A stretch of 60,000 nucleotides of DNA, taken from NCBI RefSeq assembly GCF_964355755.1, contig NC_092671.1, positions 2,276,501 to 2,336,500 on the forward strand, written 5' to 3'. Below, in pieces: positions 28,801 to 40,211 of the stretch. Source of the DNA: Antedon mediterranea. Its lineage: Eukaryota; Echinodermata; Crinoidea; Comatulida; Antedonidae. The translations under genes and the position numbers were made by a program. Numbering within the stretch: the stretch's first letter is position 1; each line of letters begins with the position of its first letter. The notes beneath the pieces were generated by a model, which saw nothing but the letters and a program-made list of their open reading frames with translations, searched no databases and was not told the DNA's origin.

Positions 28801-31800
28801 TAAATATATTTAATAAAAATGCTCCATGTACAGTATAGTTGGACATGGATTGGTCATAAATATATTTATAACATATATTCCAGTGTTACTGGTATACTGT
28901 AGATGAGTCTTAGCAAATTATGTAATAAATAATTTTTGTTTAATTTGGAATAGAAAGAGATTACCTCAATATATCACACTACCTTTAGCAGGTTATAATT
29001 TGGTATACTGCATACTGTACTTTTTAAAAAAATGTTAGGCCTTGGGGGTAATTTTCATTATCAAAAATCGAAAAATAAAACAAGACTACTTTAAATGGTA
29101 TCAAAAGTTAGCTGTCATCCATGATGCAATGAAACAAGATAATTGGAACAAGCACAATTTGCTGAAATCTAAGTAATTGTAGAATTGAAGCACTGAAAAA
29201 TTAGACAGCCTAACAACAAAGGAAGGACCCAATTCTAACATGTAAATTATATACTTATTGTTAAATACATTTCAAGCTTGGAACGCATAGTCTAAACTGA
29301 CACATTTTCTATTCATCCTATTTTCTATTCATCATTATTTTGTACAGAAAGTCCACAAAGAAAAAAAATTGTATTGTGGCTTAACGTTTGTAAACAGGCA
29401 CATATTTAGTTTTTTAGAGGGAAAGTAAAAGCTGCTTTAAAATGGGTCACACGCTTAAGACCTTCTGAATATAAAAGACCTGGGAATATTTTAAAAAGTT
29501 GATATGTTGCAAAACATGTCTTCAAAATATACATGATTCTAATTAGCAACCACAGTTGTACACTGAGAGTTGGAATGTTTGTTTGATTTTATTGCAACTG
29601 CTCACATGCAGGTAGTTATGTGGTAGTTCAATAACATGAATGTAATTGTACTGGGAAGTTTTTAAACTATATTTGGACCACACCTAGATACTGTACTGTA
29701 AGGAGGGGGAGAGTGTTAATTAGGTAACAAAATGCCCTTGCAGTGCGAAGGGGGACTAAATGCTCAAGAGCAGGTTTCTTTTTAAACTGCAGGCTGGAGA
29801 ATTGATGCAATCACAACATGGACCAATCAAAAACTGGACCAATCAAAATTTATCATTTATGGCTGAGCTGTAAAACATATCTTATCCACCATAATACTAT
29901 GCTTTTATTATTGAATATTTTGTCATAAAATTTCACAAATATTTTATTAGTTGCTATTTCTGGAAGATCTTAAAACAACTTTGCTTTTAGAACAATCTGC
30001 AGGATAAAGAAAAAAAAGCATTATTAGCACGAAAACTTTCAAATTTTAAAGGATAATATTTTTACTGTCGTGAGGTTCGATGACCGTTTGCACAGCTTTT
30101 GTTGCATCAACAAACACAATACTTGTATCTTATTCAAAGCAACGATTCTTACATGTTGTGTTTTCGTAACTAGAAACCAATCATTTCGGACTTGTCAGGT
30201 GAATAAACTTACGTAAATCTTGATTACCGAACCTAAACATTTCTCATCACCTACAGAAATAACACACACGCAGAAGTTGAGGCATTTTATCAAGATTTTA
30301 TCAAGTTTAAAAACCTGTAGGAGCGCCTCAATCAAGATCAAATCTAATTTTAAAAGTATTTTATATACAAGCTACAGACTTTGTTACTGTGTATGACACG
30401 TTTATAGAGTGCTTAAAACAATACTTTGAAAGTGAAGTGTGTAGCCTAGGGGAAAAGGGCCTAGCATGCCAACTGGGACAGGTTTTAAACACTCCTAAAA
30501 TAACAAATCTACACAAAAACCTCAAACAATGAACCACCAATATGAAAAAAACCTGCATAACTTATGATCAATGAATTTCATATATTTCATCGCCATAGGC
30601 ATAAAATAATTTCTTTCATCTTTTGCATGTCATTTATTAAATAAAAACCACAAGTGCTGGGCTTATGTCTGTAACCTGTATACAATGTATAGCCTTGCTT
30701 CAACTCACACACAATCAGTAACCGCGATAACAATAGTACATTATTATACAATGAAGGGCCGAAACATATTTATCGCTTTTGTAACGTAGACTTGCATTGT
30801 TGCACCTGAAAAAATGGGATGCTTTTGTTGTGAGTTCAGCTAAGTTCATTTAGAGACATAGATTGACATCATTCTCACTACTGCCTATATTTTATGACCG
30901 AATCTAACAAAAGACCAGCCTGAGAAAGCAGTTTGGTGGCAGTTAAAAACTTTGATATTTATAGCATACTGTACAGACACTCTACTAGACACCCTAATGT
31001 CAGTTTTTCCTGAAATTCTGGTAACCAAATGTTCTTAATGGTAAATAAGAATTTGATACCTTTTGTATGTCATGAAAAGTCTGCTTATGAGGTTCTGGTT
31101 ATACTGTAGGAGACTGAATTTAGAAAAAGTTTTATTTATGTAGGTTAAGGTACTGAATGCAATGCAAGCCATTAGAAATTTGTTTACTGTACAATAGTTC
31201 CCTTTCATGACATCATACAGTAACTGCCACAGTATCTGAAGTTAAGTTGCCGGAGGGATTTATTTTTTAGCTCAACACTGCCCTCTATTCGAGTCAGAAG
31301 TGTTGTGACAAGCAATACCACGGTACTGTAGCTATAAGTAAAGGGAAACCCCTTCCGTTCGGCCAAAAAAATAAATATTATGACCGCATGCTGTATGATT
31401 GTATAATGGCTTAAATATCGTAAATATAATTATGTTTGGGCTTTTTTGTAACTGTTTCTAGCGATTAAAATTTATCGTCGTATCTGCCAACAAATGTAAT
31501 AAGCAGTTGTATATGTTAATGAAAATTACTAATTGTTTAACTAAAAAGAAGAAATTGTTAATGTTTTTAATTTACTAAGACTGTTACTTACTGTAAACTC
31601 AACGATACAAGTACACTGAAACTTTATAAACATTGGTGGCAGCAGACTAACTAATAATCAAAACAAAAAGCCTGAAGCTCATCTCAGCATGTTGTCAAAA
31701 ATATATGACAAAAGAAGGCCTTAGATTGAATTCAACCCCCTGGGAGGAAATATTCCATTTTGCTAACAAATCAAACTTGGTTGATAATAAACTTGACATG

Positions 31801-34757
31801 TTTTACAATTATTTTATTTTAACAACTTAGAGTACAGTAATCTAGATTCAATTGAATGTACAGTACAGCAATGTTTATAAGTACATTATTCTTTTAATAA
31901 TATTAAATACAGTACTTTTAAGTACTGTATTATTTAAAAATAATTAAAGATATTGAAAAATATTTAACTTATACTAATGTATATGTACAAATTGTTACAT
32001 GGTTATCTCCTGCTTGTTTGTCATGCAATTTAAATGCCATATAATTAATTAGTAATGTATTTTAATATGCAGCTATAGTATTTTCACAAAAAATCCTAGT
32101 ACTGAAATTGGTCAATTTTCAAAGAATTACTATACTAGAGAAGAAAATGACAATAGAATAGACTCCAGACCATACAGCAACACCATTGTTTCGTGTACCT
32201 GTACAGTAGGGCCTAACACAGTTATAGTAGCGTACAGTAACATGTATAATTTCCATATCTTTATTTTTAAGATCAGACAATCAGACACCACAACTTCCTT
32301 TTAAGTTCTAATACAAGTTCATCTTTTCTTTGTATTTAACCAAAACATCCCTTTGTTCCAAAAACTGTTTTAACCTTCAACTTTTATTACGAATACAAAA
32401 ATAACCTAACTTCTTATCCATTGATCTACCCTTGATCTTGGCCATGAAATGTTTTGCAATATTCATCGGCATCGTTTTATTAATATGCTCGGATTATTTA
32501 CAGATACCCACAAATCATCAGCGCATTAAGAGATTATTTTCAAGGGTAAAGGAACGAAAATAGTATATAAATTATTAATCAAAACAATTTAGGTCAGATT
32601 ATTTGCACATTAAATTCCAAGGGAGATGTATTTTGAATTTTAATGACATACTCTCAAAGGTCACATTAATGATCATAATAATTATCAACATTTAGTTATA
32701 TTTTGTACGCAGATGACCGCAATATGTATGTCACTTTTTTCATTAGGAAAAGCTATTGTACCCTACTTTGCCGTGCAGTAGCATAAAAAATATTGATTTT
32801 ACTTAATACTTAGTGTATCGTAATGAATTGATTTTGAACATGGAATTATTTTACTGTAAAAATAAGCTACTTCATCTTTTAGTACTGTACATCACATTCA
32901 GATTCTCGGCACTGTCTAGCTTCTTCCTTATGTTTTAAAATGTAACATTATTTATCATTGTAAAACAAAATATTATTTGGAAAATAAAGTTGGAAGTTGA
33001 AGTATCTAGATTTCTCCAGTATCATATAAAACAATTATTTAATACATATTTATCACACCATAGACCACAACCTAACTCTTAACCTAGTATGTTACAGGCA
33101 AAACATGTTTACACATAAGATACTGTATCACAGAATCTTCACATGATACTGGGCAAGTATTATCAGATTTGGACAATTAAGGACAATAAATAATTTAGAC
33201 ATTATCCTATCCTACTGTACTGTAATATCATAGTACTTTACTGTACACATGGTTGAGTGGTCGGTAATCAATGCAATTAACAAAATCTGTTTATTATTAC
33301 TGAATATTGTAAGATTCATGTCTGCAATTATAAAAAAAATCAATCAAATAAAACATTAAACATATTTGTACAGTAGGATTAAAATAAGAATAAATGAAAT
33401 TTAGCTAATTTAGCTACTGTATGAATCTACTGTATAATCAGGGAGTTGTATAATCAGATACACTGTAATACAGGTGTATGGACTACTCATATACAGGCTA
33501 ATCCAAATGTATTCAAGCTACTTTTAATACACTAGTAGTTTTTAAATTATTTTGCATTAATTGATGGAACTGACTGACTGATTTATTTACTTAAACAATG
33601 CATTACTGGATTATCATCAGTGAATACATTTTTTAAATGCTAATACTACATTACAGTACAATATCCGCATTTCACTATCATGTTTTAAGTACCTACAGTA
33701 CAGTACGTACAGTACAGTACAGGATAGCACACTACTGTATACAGAAACAGAATTCATTATGCATACTGTAGGATATGCTCCTTTAGATTATTTGACTCAG
33801 TTTTGGTGGATAATTACTACTGTACCTAAGTCTACAGTAGGTGTTTGTCTGAAATAAAGCTGAATTGAATTGAATTGAATATACAAATATATAATACTGT
33901 AAATATAACAAAATAATGACAAGAGGATAACCCTATCAGTACTGTATACTGTAAGCTCAAAAGCTTGTTTTAAACAATTTATGCAATTAAGATCCTACCG
34001 TAGTACAGTATAGCCAATCGAAAGCTCCCTATTATAGGAGACAGTACTCTACTCCAACTCACTACTACAGTACTGTCCACAACAATCTTTCATAATAAGG
34101 TTGAAAGGTTACAATTTGCAATTCATCAACATTCAGATATTGCAACCTCCAGGGCCTGTGAAATTAGCTCAATTTTGTCAGGGTACCATTTTTCTAATTC
34201 TGTTACATCACCTATGGGTGTTCACAAATCAGGTTAATATCGACTCACACTTCAATATAACAAACATATGAGACTATCTAATGAAAATGTGTTCTCCACA
34301 GCGTGAAAGCAGAAACCCTAAATAAATTATCAATTTCTGTTATATAGTAGAGTAGACAGAATACAGTACTGTAGAATACATTCCATATGTTTTCAATGTG
34401 TTGTGGAGATGGAGTGGTTAACCAACATGGGGTCTACTGGTAGGAAAATAAACTGGCAATCAAAACCAACACAAAGTAATTTAGGTAATATTAATAATAA
34501 TACATTACACTGCACTACTGTAATACTGTACAAATTATGCATTCTTTTTTGTAGTAAAAAATACAAATCAATTTGAAGGCAACTGTACTTTTAAACTCTT
34601 ACCATATTATCATCATCTGCAGTGCATTTAATATACATACAAGAATACATATGTTAAACCATTCATTAGTAGAAGCCAAAGTGGCAACATGGGCTAATTA
34701 ATATTATTGCAATTAATGTATGAATTTACAAAATCAATAAATACAGTAAGTACACAG
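25900..34757. other. No supported gene
   Basis: Mostly AT-rich. Two spots look somewhat coding: minus 27165-27340 (a frame starting MTAKSRHPFGNLAGNERELE, with a GTAAGG donor near 27168 but a stop before it) and plus 28080-28210 (GFYEWMYWLGAGTLVDQTQY). Neither has convincing splice sites on both sides. At 33670-33730 CAGTAC is repeated densely. Confidence 0.5.
28768..28868. repeat. 52-bp tandem duplication
   Basis: Two copies of a unit with CATGTACAGTATAGTTGGAC and ATGGATTGGTCATAAATATA, differing at one base (TGCTTCATG versus TGCTCCATG). Confidence 0.9.
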
Positions 34758-34765
34758 CATCTGTT

Positions 34766-35298
34766 GGGTATTGCTAAACACCGCAAACCCCCGCAAACCT
34801 AAAAAAAAACATAGCAAACCCCATCGAACCAACATAAAAGTGATTGAATCATGTAGTGTACAACCCACTGGGTATATCCATGTAAAAAAAATATTAAATT
34901 TCTACTGTTAACCACTTATTTTTGGGGTAAAACATCATTTTTTGGTAAAAAATGATTGCTAATTTGTAACCAAAAAATTATGTTTTATCCCCAAAAATAA
35001 GTAGTTAACAGTAGAAATTTAATAATACCCAGTGGGTCGTACACTACATTATTCAATCACTTTTATGTTGGTTCGGTGGGGTTTGCTATGGTTTTTTGGA
35101 GGTTTGCGGGGTTTAGCAATCATTTTTGACCAAAAAATGATGTTTTACCCCAAAAATAAGTTGTTATCAGTAGAAATTTAATTTTTTTTTACATTGATAT
35201 ACCCAGTGGGTTGTACACTACATGATTCAATCACTTTTATGTTGGTTCGATGGGGTTTGCTATGTTTTTTTGTAGGTTTGCGGTGTTTAGCAATACCC
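34766..35298. mobile_element. Fold-back non-autonomous DNA transposon with 8-bp target duplication
   Basis: The element begins GGGTATTGCTAAACACCG and ends with its exact inverse; the terminal inverted repeats are at least 24 bp and perfect. Both ends are flanked by the 8-bp direct repeat CATCTGTT (34758-34765 and 35299-35306). Inside are three arms: left, right and a second right-type arm starting near 35124, each carrying the ACCCCAAAAATAAG-type block and the GTACACTACATGATTCAATC-type block. No transposase frame is present. An 8-bp duplication suggests hAT-like mobilisation. Confidence 0.9.
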
Positions 35299-35476
35299 CA
35301 TCTGTTCAATTTGGTTGAACATAAATTCTTCTTATTGCTATCAGTGTCATTTCCCTACCTGTTGTACTGTACTGTAATGAGTATTTTGACCAATATCCAT
35401 CCAGTAATTTACAATATTATATACAGTAGATTTGAGAAACTAAATATGTGTAAATATGATGGTTTGATAAGAGGCC

Positions 35477-35665
35477 TAAAGCTGTGTATACTAAAAAAAG
35501 TGTGATGTGAGAAAATATGGTAGTGATATTAAATCATCATGTCCATATATGGGCACATTACATTTTGTGGTTTGATAAACAAGAGGCCCTAAAGCTCTGT
35601 TTATACTTAAAAATATCACATCACATTTGTTGTCACATAAAGTTTGATTTACATTTACTGTAAGA
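35477..35665. mobile_element. Palindromic MITE family A, copy 5 (rearranged)
   Basis: Contains AAGCTGTGTATACT, the CATGTCCATATATGGGCAC core, then a second start AAAGCTCTGTTTATACT and a TTGTCACATAAAGTTTGAT end. It looks like two partial copies fused or nested. Confidence 0.75.
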
Positions 35666-37397
35666 TACTGTATACTGTTTAGTAGGGCCAGATTTTGATA
35701 AATTTATTCATTCCACAAAAAAGCTAGTTTTGAAATGTTCAACTAGCTAAGTGATTACTGTATGAATAAATCTAGCAAATTGCTTACTAGGGTGAATTTA
35801 AAGCCGTAAATCGTGTAAAGAATATCCACTGAATTTGAAGAAATGTGAAATTTAGTTCAAGGCCAAGAATTGGAGACTTAAAACGATTAATTTACAAACT
35901 AAAAGGATTTCATTTTCAGATTTAAGAATCAAATTGTAAGATGTTTTAATTTCCTGAGGGCAAATTGCTGAAAACACTTTGCACTGTGGGAAGGAAAACA
36001 CTTTGCACTGTGGGAAGGCTGAATAGAGCTTCAGTAACATTCACTGTAAAATAAACTTTCTACTGTACATAAAATTTATACTTAATGTACCTACTTCTTG
36101 ATTATTGTGAACATTATAAAAAAGCAAAAAAAACAAAAACACTGATTCATACAGAATGTACAGTATTGCAATAAAGTGGGCGATCTAGGATTTCTTTAAT
36201 TGGGGGAGCACTAAAACAATAATTTAGTCTGTCAAAAATATTCATAATTTTTATTTCATTTTAGGTGTCAAAGGACCCCCATAGCACTACTGCATAACTG
36301 CTTCTGCATCTTTGTGTAGATTATTGTTGAATAAAAAGCGATATGGAAGAAAAGTTTTTAAATGATAAAAAGTTTCCTCGACTGACAAACAAATAGCTTG
36401 ACATCTTGGGCATTTGTGTCTGCCACTATTTGTGGTACAGCGGAAAAATACTCTTGATTTTTTGTGTGACATAAACCATTATAAAAGGACGATTAAAGAA
36501 AAGGATGAATAACAATATAATGCAATAACTAATTACAGTTAAAACTGAGATTATTAACTTTATTATTTTGCATGCACTACATAAACATTTCATTTATAAA
36601 TGGAAATACAATAATAAAAACACCATTACCGTTACAAGTACTCGTTCTACCCAGCTGGGATAAGGCATTATAACAAAACATTTGTTAGATAGTCCCCCTT
36701 ATATTTATATTTAATTTAGGCAAGCCAAGGTTTATAAGCACTGTAATTTCCATTAATATTTTGGACAATAAATGAATCTGTATCTGTTGTATTTGTATAC
36801 ACAGTAAAGTAGATTCTACATTATTATACTGTAGGCAGAATGTAGATGTTTGCTCGTTTGTTTATTTGGATATGCACAGTACATTCCTAAACAGAACAGT
36901 TGGTAAGAGACTGGAGTGTGTGCTGTGGTGCGATACTGGCCACAGTAGGTCTCAAGTCCCATCATCTCCAAATCGTTTTCTTCATCATCATGTTAATCAG
37001 TGTAGTACTAGTAGTGACAACAGTGACAATGTATTTTATTTCAAGTCATCAATATAAGAATATATAATATTAATATGCATTGGCCTAGTCAAACACTGGA
37101 CGGAATCAGACATTATCGGTTGTACATAGGCCTAGGATTGTGAAATTGAACTAGACTACCATTTTGGCCTAGGCCTAGTATAGAGTAGACAAGCACACGG
37201 CCACGATGACCACGTACCCCTCATGAGAAGAAGCATTGACAGCTATTGTTTACAAAACATAGCAGACTATCGAGGGACAAAATGGACACTCGAATTTGAT
37301 GCAAATTTAAAGCATCTTATACTTGCTTAATTTACAAGAAAAACGAACAGTGTGTAACAAACAAATGTATCTATAATATGAAATTAAAAAAACTTAC

Positions 37398-37458
37398 AAT
37401 CAAGCCCATGAACACCCGTGGCAAAGATGATAAATATAAGTAGGCTGACCGTCGCCAT
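37398..37458 (-). CDS. Probable first coding exon with signal peptide; gene unknown
   Basis: ATG at 37456-37458 in a good context (AGAAATGGCG) opens MATVSLLIFIIFATGVHGLD and then meets a strong GTAAGT donor at 37397, phase 1. The peptide has the usual layout of a secretory signal: a short start, an 11-12 residue hydrophobic core and a small/polar end near G-V-H-G. The exon is 61 nt. Downstream exons would lie at lower coordinates. A possible acceptor near 36438 gives a short open frame, but I could not confirm it. I do not recognise the gene. It could be a secreted or type I membrane protein. Confidence 0.4.
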
Positions 37459-37739
37459 TTCTATAGTTATCGCCTCGCTTTCACCACTGTATGACCTCAA
37501 ACAGTGGTTAAAGGTCATAAACCCCGACATATCGACGCCAGGGTCATCTTATCAGCAGAAAGCTGTATATAAAAACGCCGATATGTTGATGGCGTCCTTC
37601 TGATCTGTATAATAACATTTTCATGGCTCAACATTTATATAATAAATTTATTTTATAATATTAATATTAACAATATTAATTTTGTATAACGTGTAGATAG
37701 ATTGTGAGAAATAGTTTTGTACATTATAACTAAACTAAA

Positions 37740-37912
37740 CATGGAGGTATCAGTTTTATACCTCCATGGTCCATGTATCGTGTCGCGCATCTCGTCGTAC
37801 GCACGTCCAGAAAGCGTAGACATAATACGCGTTTCCGGTATGGGTACGCTGTACGCGTATCCGATACGCCAGCGCGCGTAATCCAGTATGCGCTCGCGTT
37901 TCCGATTTTCAC
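37740..37912. other. CpG-rich segment with a terminal hairpin
   Basis: A block dense in CG dinucleotides (ACGCGTTTCCGG, GTACGCGTATCCG, CAGCGCGCG) starts with CATGGAGGTAT inverted 10 bp later as ATACCTCCATG. It lies about 280 bp upstream of the signal-peptide exon. It could be a promoter-associated CpG patch or a transposon remnant. Confidence 0.4.
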
Positions 37913-39186
37913 GATTATTTGATGAAATAAAACGTCTAATTAATAAAAATAATATCTGTAGCGCAATAAAACAAAATTAAACTTCATTCCCAACCATATT
38001 TCTACAAAGCCGTTTACAAGATTTTGCTCAAGTCGTTTCTAGACTTAAATTGCAAATCGATGCGATTTGAAGTTGATAAAATTTCGTAAATTATAAAAGC
38101 GGCTTAACAACAGTTGAGCTACTCAAAAGATTAATATGATAATTCCAAGAATTAAGGATTAAGTTATGACACTGTAATTAAGTTTCAGTTCTTGAGATCT
38201 TTTCAGGACTTTATTTTAAAAAATCGATTCGATTTTTCTTTGTATAATTATATAACATCTCCCATTTCAGTAATTTACCTTTTTAGAGGACATTTAAAAT
38301 ATTGATGGTTTTTAGCTCTTAATTTATTTGGGGTTGTAAAAGATTTAAACGGTGTATGCAGAGAGTTACCATTATAAAAATGTTACCATTGCTCTACTAT
38401 TTATTCGGTTTATTAGGCTTTTTTCTGGTTTATTTTACATCAAAATTTTCATTTTTACACTTGTGCCAAACAGTGCATAGAGTCTAGGCCTATTTGTATT
38501 TTGCGTTAAATACATTTAAAACCATTTATGTTACTTGTAATGTATTTTCCGTATGCCTCGGTTTTTGTAACATTTTTAGTTCATTTTAAATCTAATAGAA
38601 AAATGACACAGTTATACTCTGTCGTTGTGTCCAAAGGTCTTTTTAAGTATTTAAGGTTAGAGGGTTGAATAAATAGACAGTCTACAGACCAGGTTCTTCT
38701 GAACTTGGTTACTGGAGACAAAAGATGACCAGTTACATTTAAATTGTACAAATGAGTCATTGTCAGGCCCACGGTGACGTCCGCTAAACGTATCTTCAGG
38801 GATATTGACAAAATCTTTGGCGTCTCTTAGTCCACGATTTCAAGAAAAAAATTCAAATTCTTGAATATTCATGAAATATATGAATAAATATTTATAATAA
38901 TACTTTCAACGTTAATCTCTCACAGCACTTAAAGTTTTATCTAAAACTGAGATGATGCATCAACGTACAAACGTAATTGTATTGATGGAATATGTTGAAT
39001 TTGACCGTATTAGGTTAATAGATGGCAAACGTATACATTGTTGTTAATCACTGTTAGCACAATTCAGTCATCAATCTTGTTCAGGAATGGGGGTAAGAAC
39101 AAATATATTGAGAAGAAACGTTAATGTTGTTTCTAAGGAATTTGAAGCATCTCCACTAATAACGGTAAATAATGTAATGTGTAACG

Positions 39187-39425
39187 AATCAACGAAGACG
39201 TACGTCGTCGGGGAAGACGTACGTTCATTATTTTAATGTTAAGAACGCAGCGCAACGTAACGCAGCGACGTATCGACGCAAAGTGGTGTATTGCTAATCA
39301 CAATTGGGAACAGATGATGAAACAGTGCTGGAAACATCGCAGGTTTGATTTCACGCAGGCCAGGCGAGGGAAAACACAATTATTGGAAGGGAATTTTCTT
39401 ACGTTGCCCAGGTTGCGTCGCTAGT
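39187..39425. other. CpG-rich segment, possible MITE remnant
   Basis: Contains the palindromic GACGTACGTC twice, CGCAGCGCAACGTAACGCAG at the left and ACGTTGCCCAGGTTGCGTCG at the right, which are partly inverse. A 62-codon open frame inside is probably chance. Confidence 0.35.
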
Positions 39426-40211
39426 GGGAACCAAGCTTTAAAAACTATATTGGTGTCAAAGGCTGTTTTCCACTAAGTACTGTATTAAATTTCGTCATAT
39501 GGGTGAATAAATTTGCATGGTTGAAGACTGGAATACATCAAAGTATCAATTTTTAAAAAATATGGATGATCTGTTGGTATATATCTATTCAGTAAGATTA
39601 TTTTTCAATATTGGGGACGTTATAAACAATTTGCAATGCAATAAATTAAAATTTTAAAACAGACAATTTCAAATATTTTTTTAAACAATTATCAGGAATT
39701 GTAATGGTTTATGCTTTCTTTAAGTTGTATAATTTGTAATTGATGAATAATAAATTAAAGCTAAACTATAGAACACGACAGGAATCATTCACATTTAATC
39801 AAGAAACAAATTAACAAAATGCTATCCTTATAATTGTCTATATTTAATAATCTCAGAACTTTCATTAAATGCAGTGAATAAGGTTCGATATAAATGTAAT
39901 AACAAATGAAATGTCAAATTTATGAGCCAATTATTACGACTTTATGAGAAAAATTTGACTTGTGTAATATGATTAAATCACAGCTATATTAAAATAAACT
40001 GAATCTTGTTGTTTTTTCTTTCTGTTTTAATTGGTTGACATTTGGTATAATTTAAAAAGCCTTTAATACAGTGGATAAAATTGTTTTTTTAAGGCTCCAA
40101 ATGTCTCTATCAAGAGGGAAAATAATTAAAACAATCCGGATGAGATCTATTCAGCTCTTTCATTCAAACTATTTAATTACACTTTCACATTTTAAATCTG
40201 TTCGTCCACCT

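Larger units (their letters stand above)
37460..40211. other. Intergenic region between the signal-peptide exon and prohibitin 3' end
   Basis: Holds two CpG-rich patches (listed separately), AT-rich spacer, and possible prohibitin poly(A) signals of ATTAAA type on the minus strand near 40025-40070. No further gene is visible. Confidence 0.5.

Noticed and set aside
36287-36472. Cys-containing minus-strand frame as a zinc finger
   Set aside because: Only one CPRC-type pair and no matching His/Cys spacing; splice signals are weak. It may be a chance frame or a transposon scrap.
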